DNA of 64,000 bases from Trebonia sp963836195 (lineage in GTDB: Bacteria; Actinomycetota; Actinomycetes; Streptosporangiales; Streptosporangiaceae): positions 992,001 to 1,056,000 of the forward strand of contig CAWIIX010000033.1 in NCBI GenBank assembly GCA_963836195.1. The letters run 5' to 3'. Made by a program: the position numbers and the translations under genes. The notes beneath the pieces were generated by a model. That model worked only from the letters and a program-made list of their open reading frames with translations, was not told the origin of the DNA and made no database searches. The stretch's first letter is position 1. Each line of letters opens with the position of its first letter. Shown here piece by piece: positions 17,554 to 25,490 of this stretch.

Positions 17554-18252
17554 ATGGCGATCGCCTCGGCCAGTTCCGGATCGGTCCGTCCCATCGAGAG
17601 CCGGTCGCTGTCGGAGCAGGTGACGAACGAGGTCCGCCGCTCGATCCTGGCCGGCGCCCTCCCGCCCGGGCAGAGCCTGTCCCTGCGCCGGCTCGCCGAC
17701 CAGCTCGCGGTCAGCTTCATCCCGGTCCGCGACGCGCTCCGCGTGCTCGAGTCGGAGGGCCTGGTGGTGAACCCCCCGGGCCGCAGCGCGACCGTGGCCC
17801 CGCTCGACCTCGACGAGTTCCACGCCATCTACCGCGTCCGCCGGCTGCTCGAGCCCGACCTCGCCCGCCGCAGCGTCCGGCTGCTCGAGGAGGCCGAGCT
17901 CGACCGGCTCCACCAGGCCGCGGCGGAATTCGGCGGGGCCGAGCGGAGCATGGACGACATCTACGACGACCACCGCGCGTTCCACCTGGCGCTGCTGGCG
18001 CCCGCCGCCTCGGCCTGGGACCTGCGCATCCTGATCATGAGCGAGCGCGCCAGCGAGCGCTACGTGCGGATCGGCTTCGGCCTGCTCGACCCGGACCCGA
18101 CCGAGCACGACCGACGGCGCGAGGCGCACCAGCTGCTGGTCGACCAGCTCCGCAAGCGCGACCCCGAGATCGCCGCCCGTGCCCTCGACGAGCACCTGGC
18201 CCACAACGAGGACCTCGCCCACCGCGCCCTCTTCGGCCCCGCCCCCCGGTAA
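17554..18252 (+). CDS. GntR-family regulator, FadR/FCD subfamily
   Basis: 232 aa. The N-terminal winged helix is SLSEQVTNEVRRSILAG...LADQLAVSFIPVRDALRVLESEGLV in pieces (residues ~20-75). The C-terminal all-helical FCD domain carries spaced Asp/His positions (DDHRAFHLALL, EAHQLL, EHLAHNEDL) that usually bind a metal and an organic acid. It faces the catabolic operon across an AT-rich spacer, so it is probably its ligand-responsive repressor. Its stop is immediately adjacent to the convergent thiopeptide-type gene. Confidence 0.9.
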   Translation: MAIASASSGSVRPIESRSLSEQVTNEVRRSILAGALPPGQSLSLRRLADQLAVSFIPVRDALRVLESEGLVVNPPGRSATVAPLDLDEFHAIYRVRRLLEPDLARRSVRLLEEAELDRLHQAAAEFGGAERSMDDIYDDHRAFHLALLAPAASAWDLRILIMSERASERYVRIGFGLLDPDPTEHDRRREAHQLLVDQLRKRDPEIAARALDEHLAHNEDLAHRALFGPAPR

Positions 18253-18891
18253 CGACAGGTTGTCGGCCGGGCCCGCCACGATCTCGTTGATCAGCTGGTC
18301 GATGCGCCCGTCGATCGGGGCGACGAAGGCGGCCAGCGCCGCGCCGCTCTTGCCCGACTCGGCCAGGTAGAAGCGGGCGTTGGCGAGGCTGATGAGCGCC
18401 TCGACGTAGTAGTTCCAGCCCATCCGGTTGGAGTGCAGGTGCGCCCGGCTGTTCCACTCGCGCTGCCGCGCCTCGGACAGCCGGTTATCCGGGTCCTCCC
18501 GAGCCATCGCCAGGACGAGCTCGCAGCTGCTGTTCCAGTCCCGGTAGGAGAGCTCCCAGAGGTCGCCGTAGGCGCCGGCCTCGCCCTCGTAGACCTCGCC
18601 GATCCGGCCGTCGTTCCCCTCCCACCACCGCCCGAGCAGGCCCTCGGCCCGCGCCCGGTCCAGGTGGGCGAACAGCTCATCGCCATCGGCGTCAGAGTCG
18701 GCCAGGTCACGCCACCGGAGCCGGAGCCGGAGATGGTGCTCCTGCGGCTCCTGGAACCACTCGAAGAACCACGCGTCCAGCCGATCCGCGAACGCGTCAT
18801 GCACCAACGGGTCGATCACGCCCACCAGCAGCCTCTCCGGCTGGTCCGGCACCGCCGGCACGATATTCACTTCCACCCACTCTTGCGGCAT
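18253..18891 (-). CDS. Thiopeptide-type / lantibiotic dehydratase C-terminal-like domain protein
   Basis: About 213 recognisable residues. EWVEVNIVPA..., then AWFFEWFQEPQEHHLRLRLR matches the wFFiRY..P..HLRLR core of the SpaB_C/thiopeptide-type domain, and VYEGEAGAYGDLWELSYRDW matches the tYepE..RYGG region. In characterised systems this domain eliminates glutamate from modified Ser/Thr or catalyses pyridine formation. ATG with strong AAGGGGG. There is no stop where the gene should end: the frame runs on antisense to the GntR gene, so the 3' end may be truncated. No precursor peptide or dehydratase N-terminal gene is nearby. Confidence 0.6.
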
Positions 18892-19078
18892 GTTCCCCCT
18901 TCCAGGCAGCGCCCCGGAGCGTGCCGGGCCTCTGGCCCAACGTAGTACCCGGCGGCAGGCCCGACAGGCATCCTCGCTGCGAGCGGATATCTACAAATTG
19001 TTACTGTTCCTGCACTGTTAGTTCCCACCAGCGGTCGGCTCCGCCGGCCGCCGACGAGCCCGGCCGAAGGGGTGCGTG

Positions 19079-19984
19079 ATGACGCGACGATCGAACCCGG
19101 GCCCGATGATGCGCCGAGCGGCGCTCCGCTTTGCCGACCGGCTCTGGCGCGACCTCCGGTTCCGGGATCTCTACCGGAGCGGCAAGGAGTTCGAGCTCAT
19201 GCAGCGGGCCCTGGGGTTCGCGGCGCTCGCCACGCTGACGTTCATCCCGCTGCTGATTCTGGTCGCCGCCACCGGCCGCGCCCCGCACACGGGCCTGGCC
19301 GGGTGGGTGATCTACGGCATGGACCTGACCGGTTCCTCCGCCGACGCGGTGACCCGGCTGTTCTCGGCCCCGGCCCGGGTGCTGGGGACGACGAGCGTGT
19401 TCAGCGCCGTGGTGCTCTGCGTCGCCGGGGTCTCGTTCGCGGGCACCGTGCAGGCCGGGTTCGAGCGGATCTGGGGCCTGCCCGCCGGGCCATGGCACAA
19501 GATCTGGCGTCAGGCGGTCTGGGTGGCCGGGCTCATCGGCTACATCTACGCGGACGCCACCGTCGGCACGGTGACGCACGCCGGGGCGGCTGAGCTGGCC
19601 GGCCGGGTGTCGGTGGCGGTGGTGCTCGGGGTCGCCTTCTTCTGGTGGGGGCTGCGCTTCCTGGTCAACGGCCGGGTGAGCTATCTGGCGGCGATGCCGG
19701 GGGCGGCGGCAACGCTGGTCGGCCTGGCCGGCCTGCGGGCGTTCTCCGCCCTGGTCTTCGAGCCGCTGATCGTCAGGAACGCGGTCAGCTACGGCGCGCT
19801 CGGCACCGTCCTGATCGTGCAGTCGTGGCTGATCGGGGTCGGTTGGGTCCTCTACGGCGCCCAGCTGTTCGGGCGCTGGTTCCACGACGCCTGGCTGCGG
19901 GACTGGGCGCAGGACCGCTGGGGCCCGGGGACGCCCGGGGGAGGGGAGGCTCAAGGAGTGGAGGCTAAAGGCGGCAACGCCTAG
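19079..19984 (+). CDS. YihY/BrkB-family inner-membrane protein
   Basis: About 301 aa with six TM helices. The family's long cytoplasmic N-terminus (LWRDLRFRDLYRSGKEFELMQRALGFAALATLTFIPLL in pieces) and GTVQAGFERIWGLP segment are recognisable. YihY/BrkB proteins are polytopic membrane proteins whose transport role is unsettled. ATG 19079 is chosen because GAAGGGG is better spaced for it than for GTG 19076. The stop overlaps the convergent shikimate-dehydrogenase-like gene by 4 bp. Confidence 0.85.
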   Translation: MTRRSNPGPMMRRAALRFADRLWRDLRFRDLYRSGKEFELMQRALGFAALATLTFIPLLILVAATGRAPHTGLAGWVIYGMDLTGSSADAVTRLFSAPARVLGTTSVFSAVVLCVAGVSFAGTVQAGFERIWGLPAGPWHKIWRQAVWVAGLIGYIYADATVGTVTHAGAAELAGRVSVAVVLGVAFFWWGLRFLVNGRVSYLAAMPGAAATLVGLAGLRAFSALVFEPLIVRNAVSYGALGTVLIVQSWLIGVGWVLYGAQLFGRWFHDAWLRDWAQDRWGPGTPGGGEAQGVEAKGGNA

Positions 19985-20790
19985 CTCTCGCGGGAGAACG
20001 CGGACGCCCGCGCGACCTGCTCGGCGGTGATGCTCACCCCGGTGTAGAGCTCGAACTGGCGGGCGGCCTGCAGCGCGATCACCTCGGCGCCGGTGATGAC
20101 CGGGCGGCCCGCCGCGCGGGCGGCGCGGATGAGCGGCGTCTCGGCCGGCGAGGCGACGACGTCGAAGACGGCCCGGGCGGCCTCGATCTGCGGCGGCGGG
20201 AACGCAAGGGCGTCGGCCTCGGGCCCGGTCATGCCGAGCGGGGTCACGTTGACGATGATCGCGTCCGCCGCCGGCGGGTCGTCCTGCGCCCAGCGGTAGC
20301 CGTACTTGTCCGCCAGCGCCCGCCCGGCCGCCGCGTTGCGGGCGAGCACGGTGAGGTCAGAGAAGCCCGCCTGCCGGAACGCGGCCACGACCGCCTTGGC
20401 CATCCCGCCCGAGCCGCGCAGCAGCACCGGCGCGGCCGGGTCGAGCGCGTGCCGTCCGATGAGCTCGGTGACCGCCTCGTAGTCGGTGTTGTACGCGGTC
20501 AGGCGGCCGTCGTCGTTGACGATGGTGTTGACCGAATCGATCGCCGTGGCGGACGGGGTCAGCTCCTCCACCAGCGGGATCACCGCCTCCTTGAACGGCA
20601 TCGACACCGAGCAGCCGCGGATGCCGAGCGCCCGGACGCCGCCGATCGCCGCCTCGATGTCGCCGGTCGTGAACGCCTTGTAGACGAAGTTCAGCCCGAG
20701 CTCTCCGTACAGGAAATTGTGGAATCGGGTCCCGATGTTGGACGGCCGCCCCGCCAGCGAGATGCACAGGGTCGTGTCCTTGTTGAGCAT
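19981..20790 (-). CDS. Shikimate dehydrogenase-like protein (HI0607/SDH-L type)
   Basis: 269 aa from ATG 20790. The N-terminus LNKDTTLCISLAGRPSNIGTRFHN matches, in pieces, the HI0607-type class rather than canonical AroE, whose substrate loop reads SxS. Catalytic Lys (SMPFKE) and Asp (YNTDYEA) are present. RGSGGMAKAVVAAF is the NADP-binding turn. HI0607-type enzymes reduce dehydroshikimate poorly and their true substrate is unclear. It follows the TetR gene by 15 bp and faces an APC permease and OYE-type enzyme across an operator, suggesting a catabolic rather than biosynthetic role. Confidence 0.88.
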   Translation of the reverse strand: MLNKDTTLCISLAGRPSNIGTRFHNFLYGELGLNFVYKAFTTGDIEAAIGGVRALGIRGCSVSMPFKEAVIPLVEELTPSATAIDSVNTIVNDDGRLTAYNTDYEAVTELIGRHALDPAAPVLLRGSGGMAKAVVAAFRQAGFSDLTVLARNAAAGRALADKYGYRWAQDDPPAADAIIVNVTPLGMTGPEADALAFPPPQIEAARAVFDVVASPAETPLIRAARAAGRPVITGAEVIALQAARQFELYTGVSITAEQVARASAFSRES

Positions 20791-20805
20791 GGCCACCGGG
20801 CCAGA

Positions 20806-21438
20806 CTACGAGGCGGTGAGCAGCGCCGTCGCCGCGTCCTTGATCTTCTCCGCGATGGCGGTCGGGGTCGCGTCGGCCACGTCGATCGCGACCGCGAGCT
20901 CGAAGCCGTCGATGAGCGCGACCAGGCACGCCACCACCGCCTCGGCCGGCAGCCGGGGCCGGAAATCCCCGGTCAAGGTCCCGGCCCGCACCACCTCGGC
21001 CAGCAGGTCCCGCCAGGCCTCGTAGGCGCCCGCCAGCAGCGCCCGGAGCTCGTCGTCGTGCAGGCCCGCGGTGACGAACTCCATCCACAGCGCGGCCGAC
21101 AGGCGCAGGTCGGGGCGGAGCACGGCCGCCTCGATGACGGCCGCGAGCCGGGCCGGCGGCGCCGCCGACGCGTCCCCCGCCCGCGCGACGAGCTCGACGA
21201 CATCGCGGGCGTGCTGGTCGAAGGCCTCGCGGATGAGCTGGTCGCGCGAGTCGAAGTAGTACTGGAGCGAGCCGACGGACACGCCCGAGGAGCGGGCGAC
21301 GTCCCGCAGCCGCACCGTGGCCGCCCCCTGGGCGGCCACCAGCCGCAGCGTGGCTTCGAGGATCGCCCGCTTGCGGCGGGCGAGTTCGCCGGGTGGCAGC
21401 GGTGGGCGGCCGGACGGCCGGCTGACTTCCAAGGGCAC
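20806..21438 (-). CDS. TetR-family transcriptional regulator
   Basis: 210 aa. A Pro/Arg-rich N-terminal arm precedes the HTH (VRLRDVARSSGVSVGSLQYYFDSRDQL), then a TetR_C-type helical domain (RLSAALWMEFVTAG). It begins the operon with the shikimate-dehydrogenase-like gene and is divergent from the APC permease gene. The 125-bp spacer has both a palindrome and a 12-bp direct repeat. It is likely an autoregulated local repressor of both directions. Confidence 0.9.
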   Translation of the reverse strand: MPLEVSRPSGRPPLPPGELARRKRAILEATLRLVAAQGAATVRLRDVARSSGVSVGSLQYYFDSRDQLIREAFDQHARDVVELVARAGDASAAPPARLAAVIEAAVLRPDLRLSAALWMEFVTAGLHDDELRALLAGAYEAWRDLLAEVVRAGTLTGDFRPRLPAEAVVACLVALIDGFELAVAIDVADATPTAIAEKIKDAATALLTAS

Positions 21439-21444
21439 CTCAAC

Positions 21445-21477
21445 ATTGTCGGGTCCGGGGGCAGGATTGTCGGGTCC
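21445..21477. repeat. 12-bp direct repeat in TetR/permease spacer
   Basis: ATTGTCGGGTCC occurs at 21445-21456 and 21466-21477, start to start 21 bp, i.e. two helical turns. The copies lie just upstream of the TetR start, so same-face binding by a regulator is plausible. No function is shown. Confidence 0.5.
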
Positions 21478-21493
21478 CGAGGCCTTGTCTTTT

Positions 21494-21511
21494 TTAATAT
21501 TACGGTATTAA
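21494..21511. promoter_or_regulatory. Palindromic operator candidate (TetR)
   Basis: Perfect 6-bp arms TTAATA-N6-TATTAA form an 18-bp AT-rich palindrome in a GC-rich genome, centred in the divergent spacer between the TetR gene (start 21438) and the permease gene (start 21563). It is a typical TetR-operator position and overlaps the only promoter-like AT-rich tract there. Confidence 0.62.
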
Positions 21512-21562
21512 CATCCTCCAAAGCGTGCCGCGCAGTGACGCGCAACACCCCTGGGAGACCTC

Positions 21563-23023
21563 GTGACAGAACCCACCCCTGGCCTCCGCCAGACGCTGAC
21601 CTGGAAGGGCGGCTTCTGGCTGGCCCTCGTCATCCCGATGAGCGGCCTCACCCTGGTCGGCTACGAGATCGGCGCGCTCGGCGCCTGGGGCGCCCTCGCG
21701 GTCTGGCTCGGGACCAGCGTGATCGCGCTGCTGCAGAACTTCATCTACTCCGAGCTGGCCGGGATCTTCCCCGAAGCCTCCGGTGGCATCGCCGTCTACG
21801 CCAGCCGCATCTGTGGCCGCTACTTCGCGCCGCTCGGCGGCATTCTCGGCTGGGGCTACTGGGCGGGCTGGTCGCTCACCCTGGCGGTCGTCTCGCTGGT
21901 CATCGGCGACCTGGTGCAGGCGCAGTGGTTCCCGGCCGACACCGGCACGCTTACCGTCCTCGGCAACCACGTCGGGCTGCCGACCTGGATCGCGGCCGGC
22001 GTCGTCATCCTCGTCTACCTGATCAACGTGTCCGGCCTCAGGCTCGTCATCGCCACCAACGTGGTCATCGCGGCCGCGCTGGCGATCCTGGCCGGGGTGT
22101 GCATCATCGGTCCGATCGCGGCCGGCGACCTGCACGGAAGCCTGCACTTCACCGCCGGCCACGGTCCATGGACGATCATCGTCACGCTGCTGACCTGGGG
22201 ATTCGTCGCATCGTGGACCTCCTACGGGACCGAGATCGCCGCCACCTTCACCCCCGAGTACCGCAATCCGAAGACCGACGTCGCCCGGGCGCTGCGCAGC
22301 TCGGCCCTGCTGATGGTCGTGGTGGTGGGCCTGTCCACCACGATCTTCCCGGCCGCCGTCGGCGAGAGCGCGATCGCCGCCAACCCGGTCGGGTTCTTCG
22401 CCACCCTCGTCACCAAGGTCCTCGGCAGCGGCTTCGGCGGGGCCGCGATCGCGATCGTCTGCGCCGCCCAGCTCATCGCGCTCGGCTCCGCCACCAGCGA
22501 CTCCGGCCGCGCGCTGTACGGGATGGCGGCCGACGGGCTCACCCCGCGCCAGCTGCACAAGCTCAACCGGGCGGGCCAGCCGGTCCGCGGCATGACCGTC
22601 GACCTGCTGTTCAACCTGGCCATCCTGTTCCTCGTCTCCAACGTGGCCGGGATCATCTTCGCCAGCAACCTGGGCTACCTGCTGTCGGTCGTGTTCGCCC
22701 TCGGCGGGTTCCTGGTCCTGCGCAGGACCAGCCCCGACGCCGAGCGCCCGATCCGACTGGCCCCGGTCTGGATACCGATCGCGGTCCTGCTGCTGGTCTT
22801 CAACCTGTTCATGATCGTGATCGGCTTCACCCACCCCGCGCTCATCGGCTACGGCGGCGGCACCGAGCAGCTCATCGCGCTCAGCGTGATCGTCGTCGGC
22901 CTCGTCTCCTACTTCTTCACCCGCCGAGTCCAGCTCGGCCTCCGGGGCAGGCGGCTCTGGCAAGACGATCCCGAGAGCCCCGCGCGGTCAAGCGAGACCG
23001 TGACCGCGGCGAGCGCCTCATGA
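21563..23023 (+). CDS. APC-superfamily permease
   Basis: 486 aa with 12 predicted TM helices. The helix-1 region SGLTLVGYEIGALGAWGALAVW and FPEASGGIAVYASRICGRYFAPLGG are characteristic of amino-acid/polyamine/organocation permeases. GTG start behind GGGAGACC. ATGA overlap with the next gene couples it to the OYE-type oxidoreductase, so the imported compound is probably that enzyme's substrate or precursor. Confidence 0.92.
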   Translation: MTEPTPGLRQTLTWKGGFWLALVIPMSGLTLVGYEIGALGAWGALAVWLGTSVIALLQNFIYSELAGIFPEASGGIAVYASRICGRYFAPLGGILGWGYWAGWSLTLAVVSLVIGDLVQAQWFPADTGTLTVLGNHVGLPTWIAAGVVILVYLINVSGLRLVIATNVVIAAALAILAGVCIIGPIAAGDLHGSLHFTAGHGPWTIIVTLLTWGFVASWTSYGTEIAATFTPEYRNPKTDVARALRSSALLMVVVVGLSTTIFPAAVGESAIAANPVGFFATLVTKVLGSGFGGAAIAIVCAAQLIALGSATSDSGRALYGMAADGLTPRQLHKLNRAGQPVRGMTVDLLFNLAILFLVSNVAGIIFASNLGYLLSVVFALGGFLVLRRTSPDAERPIRLAPVWIPIAVLLLVFNLFMIVIGFTHPALIGYGGGTEQLIALSVIVVGLVSYFFTRRVQLGLRGRRLWQDDPESPARSSETVTAASAS

Positions 23024-24978
23024 TGTTCCCCCGGCTGTTCAGCCCGCTCGCCATCGGCAACGTCACCCTCGCCAACCGCATCGTCTCCTCCGGCCATGAC
23101 ACCGTGATGGCCGACCACGGCCAGATCACCGACCGGCTCATCGCCTACCACGAGGCCCGCGCCCGCGGCGGCGCGGGCCTGATCGTGGTGCAGGTGGCGG
23201 GGATCCATCAGACCGCCCGGTACACCAGCCACGTCATGATGGCGACCGACGACTCCTGCATCCCCGGCTACCGCGCGCTGGCGGCGGCGGTCAAGCCGCA
23301 CGGCACCGCGCTGTTCGGGCAGCTCTTCCACCCCGGACGGGAGGTCATGGACCTCGCCGACGGCACGCTGACGGTGGCCGTCGCCCCGTCGGCGGTGCCG
23401 ACCGAGCGGTTCCGGGTCATGCCGCGCCCCCTCCGGCTGGCCGAAATCGGCGAGATCGCCGACGGCTACGGCCGGTCCGCGGAACGCCTGCAGCGGGCCG
23501 GCCTGGACGGCGTCGAGGTCGTCGCCAGCCACGGCTACCTCCCGTCGCAGTTCCTCAACCCGGCCGCCAACCTGCGCGACGACGAGTACGGCGGCACCGC
23601 CGAGAACCGGCTCCGGTTCCTGCGGGAGGCCTTCACCTCGATCAGGCGGCACTGCGGGCCGGGGTTCGTGGCCGGATTGCGCATCTCGCTCGACGAGCGG
23701 GACCCGTCGGGGCTGCCGGCCGACATCGCGTTCGCCGCGAGCGTGGCGCTGGCCGAGGAAGGGCTCGCGGACTACCTGAACGTGACCACCGGGACCTCCG
23801 CCTCGCTGGCCGGGTCCGACCACATCGCCCCCGACATGAGCAACGCCAACGGCTACGTCGCCCCGCTGTCGGCCAAGCTCCGCGCGGCGGTGCAGGTGCC
23901 GGTGCTGGTCGCCGGGAGGATCAACCAGCCGCAGGAGGCGGAGCACATCATCGCGGCCGGGCAGGCCGACGCGTGCGTGATGACCAGGGCGATGATCTGC
24001 GACCCGGAGATGCCGGGACTGGCCAAGGCGGGGCAGACCGACGACATCCGCGCCTGCATCGGCTGCAACCAGGCCTGCATCGGCCACTTCCACCTCGGGT
24101 TCCCGATCTCCTGCATCCAGCATCCGGAGACCGGCCGGGAGCGGCTCTACGGGATCAGGCGCCGGGCCGACCGGCCGAAGAAGGTCATGGTCGTCGGCGG
24201 CGGGCCGGCCGGGCTGAAGGCGGCCGCGGTCGCGGCCGAGCGCGGCCACGACGTCACCCTCTACGAGGCCGCCGGCCGGCTCGGCGGGCAGGTGCTGCTG
24301 GCCGAGCGGCTGCCCGGGCGGGAGGAGTTCGGCGGCGCCGTCACCAACCTGTCCCGCGAGGCGGCCAGGGCCGGGGTGACGGTCCGCCTGCGCGCGACCG
24401 TCGACCTGCCGGAGGTCCGCGCGCAACGTCCCGATCTGGTGGTCGTCGCGACCGGCGCCCGGCCGTACCGGCCGCCGCTGGAGATCGCCGACAGCCCGTG
24501 GATCGCCGACGCCTGGGAGGTGATCCGGCACCCGCAGCACGCCCCCGCGGGGAAGATCGTGGTGGCGGACTCCCGCGGCGACTGGGTCGGGCTCGGCGCC
24601 GCCCGGCTGCTGGCGGCGGCCGGGCACGAGGTGACGCTGGCGGTGGGCGGGTACGCGGCCGGGGAGGGCCTGCAGCAGTACGTCCGCGACCGGCTGCTGG
24701 CCGCCGTCGCCCGGCAGCGGATCACCGTGCTGCCCCTCGTCCGCCCCTACGGCGTCGACGACGACACGGTCTACCTGCAGCACGTGCTGACCGAGGAGCC
24801 AGTGCTGGTCGAGGGGGTGGCCGGACTGGTGCTGGCCTGCGGCGCGTCCCCGGCCGGGGAGCTGCTGGAAACGCTGGAGGGGGCCGACCTGCCCGCGGTC
24901 GGCATCGGCGACTGCCTCGCCCCCCGCACGGTCGAGGAGGCCGTCCTCGACGGCCTGGTGGCCGCGTCCGCCATCTGA
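23020..24978 (+). CDS. Old-yellow-enzyme-type flavin/4Fe-4S oxidoreductase (2,4-dienoyl-CoA reductase/TMADH-like)
   Basis: 652 aa in three domains. An N-terminal FMN TIM barrel (~1-335) starts LFSPLAIGNVTLANRI and includes ASHGYLPSQFLNP and DEYGGTAENR. A [4Fe-4S] cluster follows with Cys346, Cys349, Cys353 and Cys365 (CxxCxxxCx11C). The FAD/NAD(P) domains begin KVMVVGGGPAGLKAA. Electrons pass NAD(P)H, FAD, Fe-S, FMN to an unsaturated or aminated substrate. The ATG overlaps the permease stop. The same frame is open far upstream, but only as antisense and out-of-frame sequence. Confidence 0.93.
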   Translation: MMFPRLFSPLAIGNVTLANRIVSSGHDTVMADHGQITDRLIAYHEARARGGAGLIVVQVAGIHQTARYTSHVMMATDDSCIPGYRALAAAVKPHGTALFGQLFHPGREVMDLADGTLTVAVAPSAVPTERFRVMPRPLRLAEIGEIADGYGRSAERLQRAGLDGVEVVASHGYLPSQFLNPAANLRDDEYGGTAENRLRFLREAFTSIRRHCGPGFVAGLRISLDERDPSGLPADIAFAASVALAEEGLADYLNVTTGTSASLAGSDHIAPDMSNANGYVAPLSAKLRAAVQVPVLVAGRINQPQEAEHIIAAGQADACVMTRAMICDPEMPGLAKAGQTDDIRACIGCNQACIGHFHLGFPISCIQHPETGRERLYGIRRRADRPKKVMVVGGGPAGLKAAAVAAERGHDVTLYEAAGRLGGQVLLAERLPGREEFGGAVTNLSREAARAGVTVRLRATVDLPEVRAQRPDLVVVATGARPYRPPLEIADSPWIADAWEVIRHPQHAPAGKIVVADSRGDWVGLGAARLLAAAGHEVTLAVGGYAAGEGLQQYVRDRLLAAVARQRITVLPLVRPYGVDDDTVYLQHVLTEEPVLVEGVAGLVLACGASPAGELLETLEGADLPAVGIGDCLAPRTVEEAVLDGLVAASAI

Positions 24979-25040
24979 CCGCGTCCGCCATCTGACGGTT
25001 CGCACCCGGGTCCTGCGGTCGGAGCGCTAACCCGACCAGA

Positions 25041-25096
25041 GGCGCCCGCTTCCGTTCGAAATTCAAAAGCTTTTTTATCGAACGGACGCGGGCGTC
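25041..25096 (+). terminator. Probable factor-independent terminator
   Basis: Arms 25041-25059 and 25078-25096 pair over 19 positions with two mismatches, with an 18-nt AT-rich loop and followed by TTTCCTC. It lies 60 bp after the oxidoreductase stop and 40 bp before the VOC gene, so it likely separates the two transcripts. The T-tract is short. Confidence 0.55.
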
Positions 25097-25136
25097 TTTC
25101 CTCAGTCCATGACACCCATCCTGGCAAGATGGCGGC

Positions 25137-25490
25137 ATGGAACGTGTGCTTGGAATCGGCGGATACTTCCTGCGCGCCGCCGACCCGGTCGCCCTGGGCG
25201 CCTGGTACCGCGATGCCCTCGGCCTCGACGCCGATGAGAACGGCCTCTGGCGTCAGGAAGACGGGCCGACGGTGTTCGCGACGTTCGAGTCCGAGACCGA
25301 CTACTTCGGGTCCCGGGCCCAGCAGGTCATGCTCAACTTCCGGGTCCGCGACCTGGACGCGATGCTCGCGCAGCTACGCGCCCAGGGCGCCGACATGGCC
25401 GGCGAACCGCAGGACATGGAGGGTGTCGGCCGGTTCGGCTGGGTGACCGATCCCGAGGGCAACCGGGTCGAGCTGTGGCAGCCCGCCTGA
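25137..25490 (+). CDS. VOC-family (glyoxalase-like) protein
   Basis: 117 aa, a single-module vicinal-oxygen-chelate protein with GGYFLRAADPVALGAWYRDALGL split over strand and helix, and DPEGNRVELWQP (Glu ligand) at the end. The enzyme activity is not predictable from this class. Its last 158 bp overlap the 3' end of the convergent EF-Tu-like gene, an unusually long tail-to-tail overlap. It is preceded by a terminator-like hairpin, so it should have its own promoter. Confidence 0.85.
   Translation: MERVLGIGGYFLRAADPVALGAWYRDALGLDADENGLWRQEDGPTVFATFESETDYFGSRAQQVMLNFRVRDLDAMLAQLRAQGADMAGEPQDMEGVGRFGWVTDPEGNRVELWQPA

Noticed and set aside
16858..18891. One 677-codon leftward frame joining the thiopeptide-type domain to the VOC dioxygenase
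   Set aside because: The middle ~275 codons are exactly antisense to a well-supported GntR gene and have antisense-type composition. The dioxygenase has its own ATG and strong SD at 17424.
20449..23019. Upstream extension of the OYE-type enzyme frame by ~850 codons
   Set aside because: It crosses antisense TetR and AroE-like genes and an alternate frame of the permease. Homology starts only at 23020, with an ATGA overlap.
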